This document shows positions 51,724 to 59,995 of a stretch of 64,000 bases of DNA, one piece after another. The stretch lies in assembly GCA_045125935.1 (NCBI GenBank), contig JBGVNW010000014.1, positions 1 through 64,000 on the forward strand, written 5' to 3'. How positions within the stretch are numbered: the stretch's first letter is position 1; each line of letters begins with the position of its first letter. This DNA comes from CAG-877 sp045125935. Lineage in GTDB: Bacteria > Bacillota_I > Bacilli_A > RF39 > UBA660. A program made the position numbers and the translations under genes. The notes beneath the pieces are model-generated. The model made no database searches. It was not told the origin of the DNA and saw only the letters and a program-made list of their open reading frames with translations.

Positions 51724-51771
51724 ATGCAAACATTGTTTGCAATTTGTGTGCAAAAATTGCAAAATGTATAG
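51724..51771 (+). pseudogene. 15-codon open frame with strong ribosome binding site at unit 2 right end
   Basis: ATGGAGGT leads into ATG at 51724 and a frame that stops at 51771, running across the GTTTGCAA boxes. A full ribosome binding site in front of such a short frame suggests a gene whose body was lost at the junction, or a leader peptide. Not a confident gene. Confidence 0.3.
51735..51771 (+). repeat. GTTTGCAA boxes, right end of unit 2
   Basis: 51735-51754 repeats the left-end 20-mer with one mismatch: TTTGCAA at 51736-51742 and TGTGCAA at 51747-51753, again 11 bp apart, then ATTGCAAAA and GTATAG (51766-51771). 116 bp separate this from secA-end copy C. Confidence 0.7.
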
Positions 51772-51776
51772 TAACG

Positions 51777-51856
51777 ATAATACTATATGTACGATATATA
51801 CCGAATCTTACCAGACATTGTAATACCTAGGAAACCGTATAATACTGTATGTATCG
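51777..51856 (+). repeat. Direct repeat ATAATACTRTATGTAYCG
   Basis: ATAATACTATATGTACG at 51777-51793 and ATAATACTGTATGTATCG at 51839-51856, 62 bp apart, between the right boxes of unit 2 and copy C. Several GTAC/TATATA palindromic pieces lie between. No counterpart was seen in unit 1. Confidence 0.5.
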
Positions 51857-51886
51857 CATAGTACTATATATACTAGATTTTGATTA

Positions 51887-51931
51887 CCTTGTGGCAATGG
51901 TAAGAAATATAAGCAATGTTGTGGTAAATAA
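51887..51931 (+). pseudogene. secA 3'-end repeat, copy C (probably ancestral gene end)
   Basis: 45 bp encoding PCGNGKKYKQCCGK and a TAA stop with no upstream frame. A complete terminator follows directly, unlike copies A and B, so this is likely the original end of secA displaced by insertion of units 1 and 2. Confidence 0.8.
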
Positions 51932-51934
51932 ATT

Positions 51935-51959
51935 AAAGCCCTTGAAATAAGGGTTTTTT
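51935..51959 (+). terminator. Terminator behind secA-end copy C
   Basis: CCCTT (51939-51943) and AAGGG (51949-51953), GAAAT loop, flanked by AAAG and a six-T run. It would suit the original secA terminator. Confidence 0.7.
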
Positions 51960-51985
51960 ACATACCTGCATACAGACAAAATTTA

Positions 51986-52050
51986 TTAGATACGTTTTTA
52001 AATGTGTTCTGAGAGCTTATCTAAAATTATCTGAAATAAATTAGATACAA
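51986..52050 (+). repeat. TTAGATACGTT boxes beyond copy C
   Basis: TTAGATACGTT (51986-51996) and TTAGATACAA (52041-52050), 54 bp after copy C, echoing the 59-bp spacing after copy A. They may be the left end of a third, degraded unit. The rest of 51960-52212 holds only an ACCACTA/TAGTGGT inverted repeat (52088-52094, 52115-52121). Confidence 0.55.
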
Positions 52051-52212
52051 TAAAAATCGATATTTTCAAGGATTCTGGAAGATATGAACCACTACAAATG
52101 TGACATTGGTATTTTAGTGGTAATATTGATAAAAATATAATAAAATGATACAATGCTTTTGAAAAATAAATATAAGAAACTAAAAGGAGTGTTATTAATT
52201 GAAAAAAAGAAA

Positions 52213-52512
52213 ATGCATAAACTAGATTTGATTTTTATAGTTGGAATTGGTGTTATAGCAATATTAAGTGCATTGATAGATTGTTTCTATGTGAAAGTTT
52301 TTCCTGTGTTTTCTATTGTGAGTGTATATTATGTTTCTTATCCTCTATTGATTATACTTCTAATATTTTCTTCACTTAAATATAAAGAAAAATAAGACAA
52401 GCCAGAATATATTAGATGGTATATGTGTTTTATTTTACCATTTTTACATATTGTGTTTATAATAGTTGGCTTTATAATTGGTATACTATTAAAAAATTTC
52501 TTTAATCTATAA
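52213..52512 (+). pseudogene. Four-helix membrane protein gene split by an in-frame stop
   Basis: From the ATG at 52213 the frame encodes two hydrophobic helices and stops at TAA 52393-52395, after LKYKEK. The same frame continues without interruption to 52512 (DKPEYIRWYMCFILPFLHI, then a further hydrophobic stretch), giving two more helices. This looks like one small membrane protein of about 99 residues with a single nonsense change. The start is uncertain (52153 is an alternative ATG without a binding site). No family recognised. Confidence 0.5.
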
Positions 52513-52565
52513 TTAACAAACAAGATAGCAATAAGTAATAAAATTGATGACAAAGCAAAGAATGA

Positions 52566-52600
52566 ATAGAGTGTATTATATATGTATACTCTATTTTTAT
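52566..52600 (+). terminator. Rho-independent terminator
   Basis: ATAGAGTGTA (52566-52575) and TATACTCTAT (52585-52594, one G-U) with T-run. It follows the split membrane gene. The next 160 bp contain only a 19-codon open frame at about 52631-52690 and the promoter below. Confidence 0.75.
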
Positions 52601-52758
52601 ATGTGAAAAAAAGATAAAGAGAGTGATAAAATGATTAGCATAAAAAAAGAGAAAACGTATATCAATATTGTTTTAAATTGTGAAAGTTAAATGAAGAATA
52701 TAAAAGCAACTAAAATTTAATCTTTTAATTTAAAAAATCAAAATATGCTAAAAGAGTA

Positions 52759-52767
52759 TGCTATAAT
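52759..52767 (+). promoter_or_regulatory. Extended -10 promoter for the LRR/radical SAM operon
   Basis: TGC followed by TATAAT (52762-52767), 41 bp before the ATG at 52809. Confidence 0.6.
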
Positions 52768-52808
52768 TAAAATAAGTTTATTAATAATAGTAGTGAGAGG
52801 TAATTTTT

Positions 52809-54746
52809 ATGAAAAAAAGTAGATTGATTTTAATTATTACACTAATGTTAATACCGATGACAGTTTTTGCAAGTTCCTCATCTTCATCAATTGGTATTGA
52901 TATAGGTATGGCAATTTTTATGGAAGCATTTGTATCAATACACATGTCAGTATTTGTACTAAAACCATTATCATTAATGTTTGGAAAAGATGATAATAAA
53001 AAATTATTCTGGACATTATTTGCGATTAGAGCAGCTGTATTACTGTATTTCGATTTTTTTATAACAACAGCAATTGCAATGGTTGATTTCTTTGCCGTAT
53101 TCATCGGAGCATTTATTGTAGTCCCAATTTGTGCATTAATAACTAAAACGCCAATTGATAAAAGAAGCAACCAAGTTATAAGTCAAAGTTCATCAACCGC
53201 AAGTAATACTGCAGCAAACAGAGCGATTTCAAATGTGGGAGCACTTGTTTTAAAGTGTACAAAATGTGGTTCGACTCTAAAAGTAACAGATAAATTTTGT
53301 GGAAATTGCGGCTCACCATTTAGTGGAAATAATGTAACAGTTACTGGTCAAATACAACCAAAGGTTTCCGTTTTACCTAGCAATTTTGACTCAATGTACA
53401 GATTATCAGAAGAAGCTATGGTTGAAGAATATATAAATCGTCAATTAGCCAAAGCCGGTGTTGAACAAGGAACTAATTTAATTCCAAGCGAAATCCTAAA
53501 AAGAAAAAAAGTCCTAAATATAATTTTCTCTTTGTTAGTATTCGTATTTGTATCATTGATATTTTTCCACTTTCCTATCTATACATATATTCTAGGAATA
53601 ATAATTTTATTCATTTTCTATAGAACAACAAGAAAATATAGTTTTATTAAATACCTAAAAAAAGAAATAAAATCTCGACCTAGTGAAAAAATTTCTAATA
53701 TCATAATGATGACTAAATCAACACTTATTCCTGATAATAGTAAAACTGCATTTATTATTAGTACTTGCGTAGCAATTATACTACCATTAATAATCTTTAT
53801 GAATCCAAGAATACTATACGAAAAAACAGATAACGGATATGGAGTTAGATTTTATACATTTGGTATAACAAATTTTACTTCCGCAACAATACCATCAACA
53901 TATAAAAATGAAAAAGTAGTTAGTCTTAGAGGAAATACATTTTCCAATATGTTCCTTTTAGAAGAAGTAACATTACCAGATACAATTACTGAAATAAGGG
54001 GTCAAGCATTTAAAAATAATATAAAACTAACTAAAGTAAATATGCCAAGTAATCTAGAATATTTAGGAGGAGGAGCTTTTTATAATTGTACATCTCTAAC
54101 TTCAATAACTATTCCAGACACAGTAACATACATTGGTGGAGAAACTTTTTACAACGCAACAGCATTAGAACGTATTACTTTATCTAATAACATAACAGAA
54201 ATAAGAGGAAATACATTCGAAAATTGCAGTTCACTAGAATCAATAACTATTCCAGATACAGTAACAAGAATAGGAGGACATGCCTTCTATGGATGTAGTT
54301 CATTAAGTGAAGCCGTATTTACTGAAAATAGTTTATTAAAAGAAATTGGTTCATCTGCATTTAGACAATGTAGTAAACTATATACCATAACTTTACCAAA
54401 TAATATTTATATAAATGAAAGAGCTTTTAAAGAAAGTCCAACACAGATAAAATATTTTAATACAGATACTAAAAATGATTTATCAAGACACGTTATGACA
54501 ATTAAAAATGATGGAATAACAAGTAGTATTACTCTTCCTAATCAAGAAATAACATATTTATCAATTACAAATGCTGAACTAATAGATGGATATTTACATC
54601 TAACTTTAAATTTAAGTGGCGCAATAAATCAAACAGTTGAATTAGTATGTGATGGTTCCACTACATACATAAATGATTATTTTTACATTGTTACATACAA
54701 ATATACATATAAAGCAGTAACAACTACATTTAGTTTCTATTACTAA
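52809..54746 (+). CDS. Membrane protein with zinc ribbon and BspA-type leucine-rich repeats
   Basis: 645 residues. Signal-like or first TM helix at 5-21, further helices about 32-58, 68-90 and 92-112; a zinc ribbon with C150, C153, C164, C167 (CTKCG, CGNCG); two or three helices at about 240-280 and 320-345; then an extracytoplasmic LRR_5/BspA array at about 375-545 with repeats such as TIPDTVTYIGGETFYN and SITIPDTVTRIGGHAFYGC. BspA repeats usually mediate surface binding. First gene of a four-gene operon, 14 bp before the radical SAM gene. Specific role unknown. Confidence 0.82.
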   Translation: MKKSRLILIITLMLIPMTVFASSSSSSIGIDIGMAIFMEAFVSIHMSVFVLKPLSLMFGKDDNKKLFWTLFAIRAAVLLYFDFFITTAIAMVDFFAVFIGAFIVVPICALITKTPIDKRSNQVISQSSSTASNTAANRAISNVGALVLKCTKCGSTLKVTDKFCGNCGSPFSGNNVTVTGQIQPKVSVLPSNFDSMYRLSEEAMVEEYINRQLAKAGVEQGTNLIPSEILKRKKVLNIIFSLLVFVFVSLIFFHFPIYTYILGIIILFIFYRTTRKYSFIKYLKKEIKSRPSEKISNIIMMTKSTLIPDNSKTAFIISTCVAIILPLIIFMNPRILYEKTDNGYGVRFYTFGITNFTSATIPSTYKNEKVVSLRGNTFSNMFLLEEVTLPDTITEIRGQAFKNNIKLTKVNMPSNLEYLGGGAFYNCTSLTSITIPDTVTYIGGETFYNATALERITLSNNITEIRGNTFENCSSLESITIPDTVTRIGGHAFYGCSSLSEAVFTENSLLKEIGSSAFRQCSKLYTITLPNNIYINERAFKESPTQIKYFNTDTKNDLSRHVMTIKNDGITSSITLPNQEITYLSITNAELIDGYLHLTLNLSGAINQTVELVCDGSTTYINDYFYIVTYKYTYKAVTTTFSFYY

Positions 54747-54760
54747 TTAACGGGGGATTT

Positions 54761-56500
54761 ATGAATAACAAATATATACATTTATTGTATGTCCCAACAA
54801 TGGCATGCAATATGGGGTGCAAATATTGCTACTTAGAAGATAATACTAAAGATGAAAAAACTCAATTTACAGCACTTGATACTTTAAAATATGCAATAAA
54901 TAAGTTTAAAGATAGCAACGTAATTCCATTCAATATATCATTACATGGAGGAGAAGTTACTACATTAAATAAAGATAATTTTCATGATTTAATAAAATAT
55001 ATAGCAGATTACTACAATACTAATAAAAAAATTATTACAGATGCCGGCTTTAAGTTAGGAACACCACATATCAAAACAAACTTATACAATTTAAATAAGC
55101 ATATTGACACAATAAAAGAATTTAATGTATCGATATCTGGAAGTCTTGATTTACCATTATCCCTTCATAATGAGTATCGAATTACTAAAGACAATAGAAA
55201 AACATTAGATAAAATACTAGAAAATATCAAATTATTAGAAGACATTCCAAATAAGAAAAAAGTTTCCGCAACAATATTTAAAGAACATTATAATCATCTT
55301 GATGAAATAATTGAAGATATAAAATTTCTACATAAAAACACTTGTTTAGATATGAATGATTTTAATTTTATGATAGGTTTCGACTATAATTCCAACGGTA
55401 TACTTCACCATCTAACTGAAGAAGAACAAGTTACTTTTTATAAAAGAATGCATAAAGAATTTGATGGTACAGATTTAGATTATGGAGTAAATGGTCCATG
55501 GTTTGATGAGTTTGGTCCAAAGTATTGTCCTAATTGTGACAACTGTGGCGATAAATTTTTCCTACTTGAAAAAAATGGTGACATTTATTCTTGTGTAAGA
55601 GGACAAAAAAATCCTGACTATTATTATGGAAATATATATAAAAATACAGTAGATGAAATACTAAATAACGCATCTAACAAAATATTTATTAATCATAACA
55701 AAATGCCCTTTAATGAAGAATGCAGTAACTGTGGATATTTATATTTATGTAAGAGTGGATGTCCGTTTGTAAAAAATACCTATCATACAAATAAAAGTTA
55801 TACTTGTAAACTACAACAAGAAATGTATAAAGATAGAAACTATCAAAAAGACGAATATAATGATGAAACCATATATGAATATGTTTCAAAAATGCGAATA
55901 GAAAGTCCCAAGAAATATATTCCTAAAAAGAAAAATGAATTATATCCATCATTAGAAGAGTTAATTATATCGGATCAAAAATTAAAATATATTTATGATG
56001 ATAATGTTTTTATATTAAAAGTCGATAATATTGAATATAAATTATCTTCACAAATAATTAAAAATACTAGAGACTTTATATATATTACCAAAAAAAGTAA
56101 AATCACAATTTATATGAAGAAAAATATGATAAACGAAGAGTGTGATTATCCTGAAAATAATTCATTATATATAATGTTATTAAGTGGTAATTTAGTCACA
56201 TATGGTGATGAGAATAGAACTAAACAAAGACATATCGCAACACATCAAATATACAAGGGTGTACTCGATAATACTACATCAGATAAAGAAGAATATTATT
56301 CTTATGATATAACAAATCTTATAAATGAATACAAAGAATTTTTATCATTAGAAACTCCTAATAATATATTTTTTACAACTACTGCATTAAGAGATTATCA
56401 CTACACAAAACAAAAAAATAATGCCTATTATCATATTCAAGCAATAAATTTACCATTTCAAAATATTGAATTTTATTATATAGATAAGGAGTTAAAATAA
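54761..56500 (+). CDS. Radical SAM/SPASM peptide-modifying enzyme
   Basis: 579 residues. Radical SAM cluster C16, C20, C23 (CNMGCKYCY); NISLHGGEVTTL at about 58-69 is the GGE-type SAM motif. A SPASM domain with nine Cys (256, 259, 262, 278, 321, 324, 330, 334, 349; CPNCDNC, CSNCGYLYLCKSGC) should hold auxiliary Fe-S clusters. The C-terminal 220 residues form a separate unrecognised domain. SPASM enzymes usually install C-S, C-C or other cross-links on peptides. From memory it resembles maturases of CXXX-repeat peptides, unverified. Its stop is fused (TAATG) to the next start, making that protein the likely substrate or partner. Confidence 0.88.
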   Translation: MNNKYIHLLYVPTMACNMGCKYCYLEDNTKDEKTQFTALDTLKYAINKFKDSNVIPFNISLHGGEVTTLNKDNFHDLIKYIADYYNTNKKIITDAGFKLGTPHIKTNLYNLNKHIDTIKEFNVSISGSLDLPLSLHNEYRITKDNRKTLDKILENIKLLEDIPNKKKVSATIFKEHYNHLDEIIEDIKFLHKNTCLDMNDFNFMIGFDYNSNGILHHLTEEEQVTFYKRMHKEFDGTDLDYGVNGPWFDEFGPKYCPNCDNCGDKFFLLEKNGDIYSCVRGQKNPDYYYGNIYKNTVDEILNNASNKIFINHNKMPFNEECSNCGYLYLCKSGCPFVKNTYHTNKSYTCKLQQEMYKDRNYQKDEYNDETIYEYVSKMRIESPKKYIPKKKNELYPSLEELIISDQKLKYIYDDNVFILKVDNIEYKLSSQIIKNTRDFIYITKKSKITIYMKKNMINEECDYPENNSLYIMLLSGNLVTYGDENRTKQRHIATHQIYKGVLDNTTSDKEEYYSYDITNLINEYKEFLSLETPNNIFFTTTALRDYHYTKQKNNAYYHIQAINLPFQNIEFYYIDKELK

Positions 56501-56859
56501 TGAAAAAAGAACCTGAAACATATGAAGAATTAATAAGACAAAAAAGATGTATCGATTTAACTATGCATTATGGACTATCAGAAGAAGAATTAGAACAAAT
56601 ATACCAATTTTTAACAAATTATCCTCAAGGACAGGTAAAAGGTGGATTAAATAATATTACCCTAATTAATGGTGGAAATGTTTTTTCAGTTATAAATGCC
56701 CAACGTATTAATCTAAATATAGATGGACTTATTATGAGTAATAGTTTTTTTAATATAATTCCTCACTATACTCCGTCATCAAGCTCAGGATATAGCGGTG
56801 GTTCTTCTTCAAATAACAACAATAATAACAACAATAACAATAATAATAATAACAGATAG
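56500..56859 (+). CDS. Candidate radical SAM substrate/partner with poly-asparagine tail
   Basis: 119 residues, no signal peptide or cysteine cluster (one Cys, C17). Residues 1-45 look helical and charged (EELIRQKRCIDLTMHYGLSEEELEQIY); 46-90 are beta-like with GG motifs (VKGGLNN, LINGGNVF); the tail is low complexity: PSSSSGYSGGSSS then 14 Asn (105-118) and a final Arg. The ATG overlaps the radical SAM stop. A leader-like start plus repetitive tail would suit a ribosomally made, modified peptide, but a structural accessory is equally possible. No family recognised. Confidence 0.6.
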   Translation: MKKEPETYEELIRQKRCIDLTMHYGLSEEELEQIYQFLTNYPQGQVKGGLNNITLINGGNVFSVINAQRINLNIDGLIMSNSFFNIIPHYTPSSSSGYSGGSSSNNNNNNNNNNNNNNR

Positions 56860-56872
56860 TAGGTGAAAATAT

Positions 56873-57889
56873 ATGTCTTTTGTATCAGATAACTTTCACA
56901 AGAAAAAACTAGATAAATATAACATTAATATTAAAACAAAGTATATAGTTGGAAATAACATACTTGAAAGAAATACAAATAATTCAGTAAATGATGATAT
57001 CAAGAATGGTATTAGATGTGAAAAACTATATTATATAAATAATGAGCTAAAACATACTGAAAAAGAATTTGATTCAAGAATTGAATATACATTTATTTCA
57101 AAAGATCAAGAGAATAAAGATTATACTTGTCCAAATTGTGGTATGAATTCCAAACTAAAAAATTTCATAGATGGATGCCCTTACTGTAAAACATATTATA
57201 ATATTGAGTATACTGATAAAGACTTAGGAAGCAAATATCACTATGATAGAGTGTTAAGAAATAACACATATAGAATTATTACTGCTATTATAGATTTAAT
57301 TATAAGCATGGTTTTAAGTTATATCTTTATAAAAGTAACATCTCGCACATTTAATAACTATGATGTTTATAAAGTATTTATTTATGGAATAATATTATCC
57401 TTAATATTATATTATTTTTTCTACATAGTAGATGCATACATAGTTTTAACACCTATAAAAAAATACAAAGATAGACAAAATCAAAAACAAATTCTTTTTT
57501 GGAACAAAACTCAAATTAACAAAAAAGTATTTTTTAACAATCTAAACTATGAATTAAGAAAATATTATTATAATCAAAATACCATAATAGATTATGATAT
57601 ACTTGACTATCTTGAATTTAAAGAATATACCAAAAATAATAAGTTATATGTAGATGTTTTGGCAGAAGTTAGAATAGTATCATTTGAAAATAACAAAATA
57701 ACGTCAAAAATTATTAAAGAAAACTATACAATGGAAAAACATAATAATGGAACTATCGAAATAAAAAATGGCACTAATATAATAAAATGTCCAAATTGTG
57801 GTTCTTCAGTAGATGTTACAAAAGAAAAATGCGAATATTGTAATACAACTATTAAACATTTACATGAGTGGATATTAACTAACAAATAA
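56873..57889 (+). CDS. Double zinc-ribbon membrane protein, possibly Tim44-like
   Basis: 338 residues. A first zinc ribbon at about 87-105 (CPNCGMNSK, GCPYC), two transmembrane helices at about 140-160 and 170-192, a C-terminal soluble region about 215-300 with alternating strands (YVDVLAEVRIVSFENNKITSK) reminiscent of Tim44-like domains, and a last zinc ribbon at about 312-330 (CPNCGSSVD, CEYCNT). The start follows AGGTGA. Last gene of the operon, 13 bp behind the Asn-tail gene. Function unknown; zinc ribbons also occur in the first gene of the operon. Confidence 0.7.
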   Translation: MSFVSDNFHKKKLDKYNINIKTKYIVGNNILERNTNNSVNDDIKNGIRCEKLYYINNELKHTEKEFDSRIEYTFISKDQENKDYTCPNCGMNSKLKNFIDGCPYCKTYYNIEYTDKDLGSKYHYDRVLRNNTYRIITAIIDLIISMVLSYIFIKVTSRTFNNYDVYKVFIYGIILSLILYYFFYIVDAYIVLTPIKKYKDRQNQKQILFWNKTQINKKVFFNNLNYELRKYYYNQNTIIDYDILDYLEFKEYTKNNKLYVDVLAEVRIVSFENNKITSKIIKENYTMEKHNNGTIEIKNGTNIIKCPNCGSSVDVTKEKCEYCNTTIKHLHEWILTNK

Positions 57890-58014
57890 AAAATATTAAT
57901 ACTTAGGCAACAACAATCAGAGTAAAAGCTTTATAAAAAACAATATTTAAATAAAAAGTTTTTTGTTTGAATAAACTAAAAAAACAATGTATGATATTTA
58001 TTTGGGTGATAAGT

Positions 58015-58425
58015 ATGAATGAAATAAATATAATTGAGTCAATTAAAAACATATTTTATCATATAATAATTTATCTATTATCATTTGGATGGATATTGCT
58101 ATTTATAATAAACAAGATATTTAATATTGATACTGAAATTACAAATATCATAAATTTAACAGTAATATTCATAATATTTATATTAGGAACCGCAAAAGAA
58201 TTAAAAGATATTGAATATAAATTTAGGATAAAAGATAAAAAAATAATAGAAGAAAAAAGAAAATTAGTAGAACAATATAAGACGCATAGACAAAAATTAA
58301 TAAAACAATATACTGATGAAAAAAAGAAATTAGAACAAGAAAAAGTAAAATATAGTTCAAATAAAGAATACAATATCTGCTTAAAAGAATACTTATCAGA
58401 CCATAATTATCACATTGAAACTTAA
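58015..58425 (+). CDS. Membrane protein with coiled-coil, function unknown
   Basis: 136 residues: two transmembrane helices (about 16-34 and 43-60) then a highly charged coiled-coil (about 64-115, EEKRKLVEQYKTHRQKLIK). Not recognised. The ATG at 58015 follows GGGTGATA; the frame opens farther upstream at a TTG without a binding site. Preceded by a 125-bp gap with no clear terminator or promoter. Confidence 0.6.
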   Translation: MNEINIIESIKNIFYHIIIYLLSFGWILLFIINKIFNIDTEITNIINLTVIFIIFILGTAKELKDIEYKFRIKDKKIIEEKRKLVEQYKTHRQKLIKQYTDEKKKLEQEKVKYSSNKEYNICLKEYLSDHNYHIET

Positions 58426-58440
58426 AGTTCAAAAATCTGG

Positions 58441-58464
58441 AAGTCAATTGCATTGACTTTTTTT
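58441..58464 (+). terminator. Rho-independent terminator
   Basis: Perfect AAGTCAAT (58441-58448) and ATTGACTT (58452-58459), TGC loop, T-run. Confidence 0.85.
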
Positions 58465-58508
58465 AATTTTTGAGATAATATATAAAAACCATTTTAGGGG
58501 GTGACCTA

Positions 58509-59933
58509 GTGAAAGGAAAAAAGAAAATACGTTTTATGGCTGGAACACTTGCGTTAGGAATGTTTTTGACAGGATGTAAAAAAGAATTGGATATTATTGT
58601 AGTTAGAGATAATACTGAACATACTAAGCAAGACTTTACTACTTCTGCTACAACAGAGCTAAATACTGAAACAAATTCCACTGAAATAACAATCCAAACA
58701 GAAAACAATGAACAAACAACTGAAACAGAATTAATTTTTGATATTGATAGTTCTAAACCAGCATCAGTATTACCAGAGGGAACGGTACTTAAAGAAACAT
58801 TTCCTGAAGAAGAGCTCCCTAAGGAAGAAACTGTGATACCAACTGAACCAGAAATAGAAGAATTACCAGAAAACATTATCGCTTATACAACAACAAACGT
58901 TAACCTTCGTGCAGGTGATAATACTAAATCACTGATAATCAATGTATTACAACCAAATGAATGTGTTTATAAAATAATGTCATGCGATAATAACTGGGAT
59001 TTAGTAAAAGTTGGAGACCAAATTGGATACATATGTAGAGATTATTTAGCATATACAAATGAAACATATGAACAAGAGCACAACTTTGTATTTAAAAATG
59101 ATGTCGCAGTAACAACAACCGCATTAAACTTTAGAAGTGGTCCATCAACTGATTATCCAATAAAAAAGACTTTAATAACAAAGAGAGAAAAAGAGATAAC
59201 AGAAGTTGATATGCAGTTCAAAAAAAATGAAGAATTAGAAGTGCTTGCTGAAGTAGATGATGAATGGTTATTAGTAGAATATAATGGAGAAATTGGCTAT
59301 GTATATAAAGCTTATACAATGTCTTTATTAGAAAAATTGCAATCATTATACCCAGAGTTAGGTATTGAGGAATTTGAAATACAAAAGGTTGTATTTTCAA
59401 AATCTGGCCTAAATATTCGTGAAGGAAATAGTATTGAATCAGGCGTAATTCGTACATTAGAAAAATATGAGAGTCTAAGAGTATTTGGAGAATATGACGA
59501 ATGGTATTTTGTAATGACTAATGAACACGAGTTTGGTTATGTTCATAGTGATTACGTTGAAGAATTAAAAGGAAAAACAGTTATAACTGATGAGAGTGAA
59601 CAGCGAATGTATATGTATAATGACAATGAACAATTAATATATACCCCAGTAACAACAGGTAAAGATAGTACTCCAACTGATATAGGTCTATTCAACATTC
59701 ACTATATGGCAACAAATATATATCTAAATGACAATAATAAAGATTGGGTGTTTTTCTGGCTTAACTGTAACGGAAATAATGAAGGAATACATGATGCTTG
59801 GTGGAGACAAGTATATGGTGAAGAAAGTCGCCATACAAACGGAAGTAATGGATGTACTAATACACCATATTCTGCTGTAAAAACATTGTATTATAATTCA
59901 TCTGAAGGTCAAAGAGTATTAGTTCATAAATAA
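58509..59933 (+). CDS. Lipoprotein with three SH3 domains and L,D-transpeptidase (YkuD) domain
   Basis: 474 residues. Lipoprotein signal with lipobox LTGC (Cys23), a Thr/Glu-rich linker (about 30-115), three bacterial SH3-like repeats (about 120-180, 195-275, 295-360; NVNLRAGDNTKS, ALNFRSGPSTDYP, GLNIREGNSIES), and a YkuD domain (about 362-474) with GIHDAWWR and the catalytic HTNGSNGCTNTP (Cys). It probably makes 3-3 cross-links or attaches proteins to peptidoglycan. GTG start at 58509 with GGGGGTGA upstream. Confidence 0.88.
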   Translation: MKGKKKIRFMAGTLALGMFLTGCKKELDIIVVRDNTEHTKQDFTTSATTELNTETNSTEITIQTENNEQTTETELIFDIDSSKPASVLPEGTVLKETFPEEELPKEETVIPTEPEIEELPENIIAYTTTNVNLRAGDNTKSLIINVLQPNECVYKIMSCDNNWDLVKVGDQIGYICRDYLAYTNETYEQEHNFVFKNDVAVTTTALNFRSGPSTDYPIKKTLITKREKEITEVDMQFKKNEELEVLAEVDDEWLLVEYNGEIGYVYKAYTMSLLEKLQSLYPELGIEEFEIQKVVFSKSGLNIREGNSIESGVIRTLEKYESLRVFGEYDEWYFVMTNEHEFGYVHSDYVEELKGKTVITDESEQRMYMYNDNEQLIYTPVTTGKDSTPTDIGLFNIHYMATNIYLNDNNKDWVFFWLNCNGNNEGIHDAWWRQVYGEESRHTNGSNGCTNTPYSAVKTLYYNSSEGQRVLVHK

Positions 59934-59995
59934 TTAAATAGAAATTTACCTTGAAATTTTCTTGTAATAAAAAAATAATGAAGTGGGGAATAAAA

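Noticed and set aside
51777..51856. Two 17-18-bp repeats as a CRISPR array
   Set aside because: Only two imperfect copies, no regular spacers and no cas genes.
48721..51931. Units 1 and 2 as insertion sequences
   Set aside because: No transposase and no terminal inverted repeats at the unit ends; the boundaries are gene-end copies and directly repeated boxes instead.
52631..52690. 19-codon open frame with GAGAGTG upstream
   Set aside because: Too short and without recognisable content; may be a gene remnant in the island but not supportable.
56813..56856. AAC/AAT run as a simple-sequence artefact
   Set aside because: It is in frame with the coupled gene and ends in a proper stop; I kept it as a coding poly-Asn tail, although length variation is likely.
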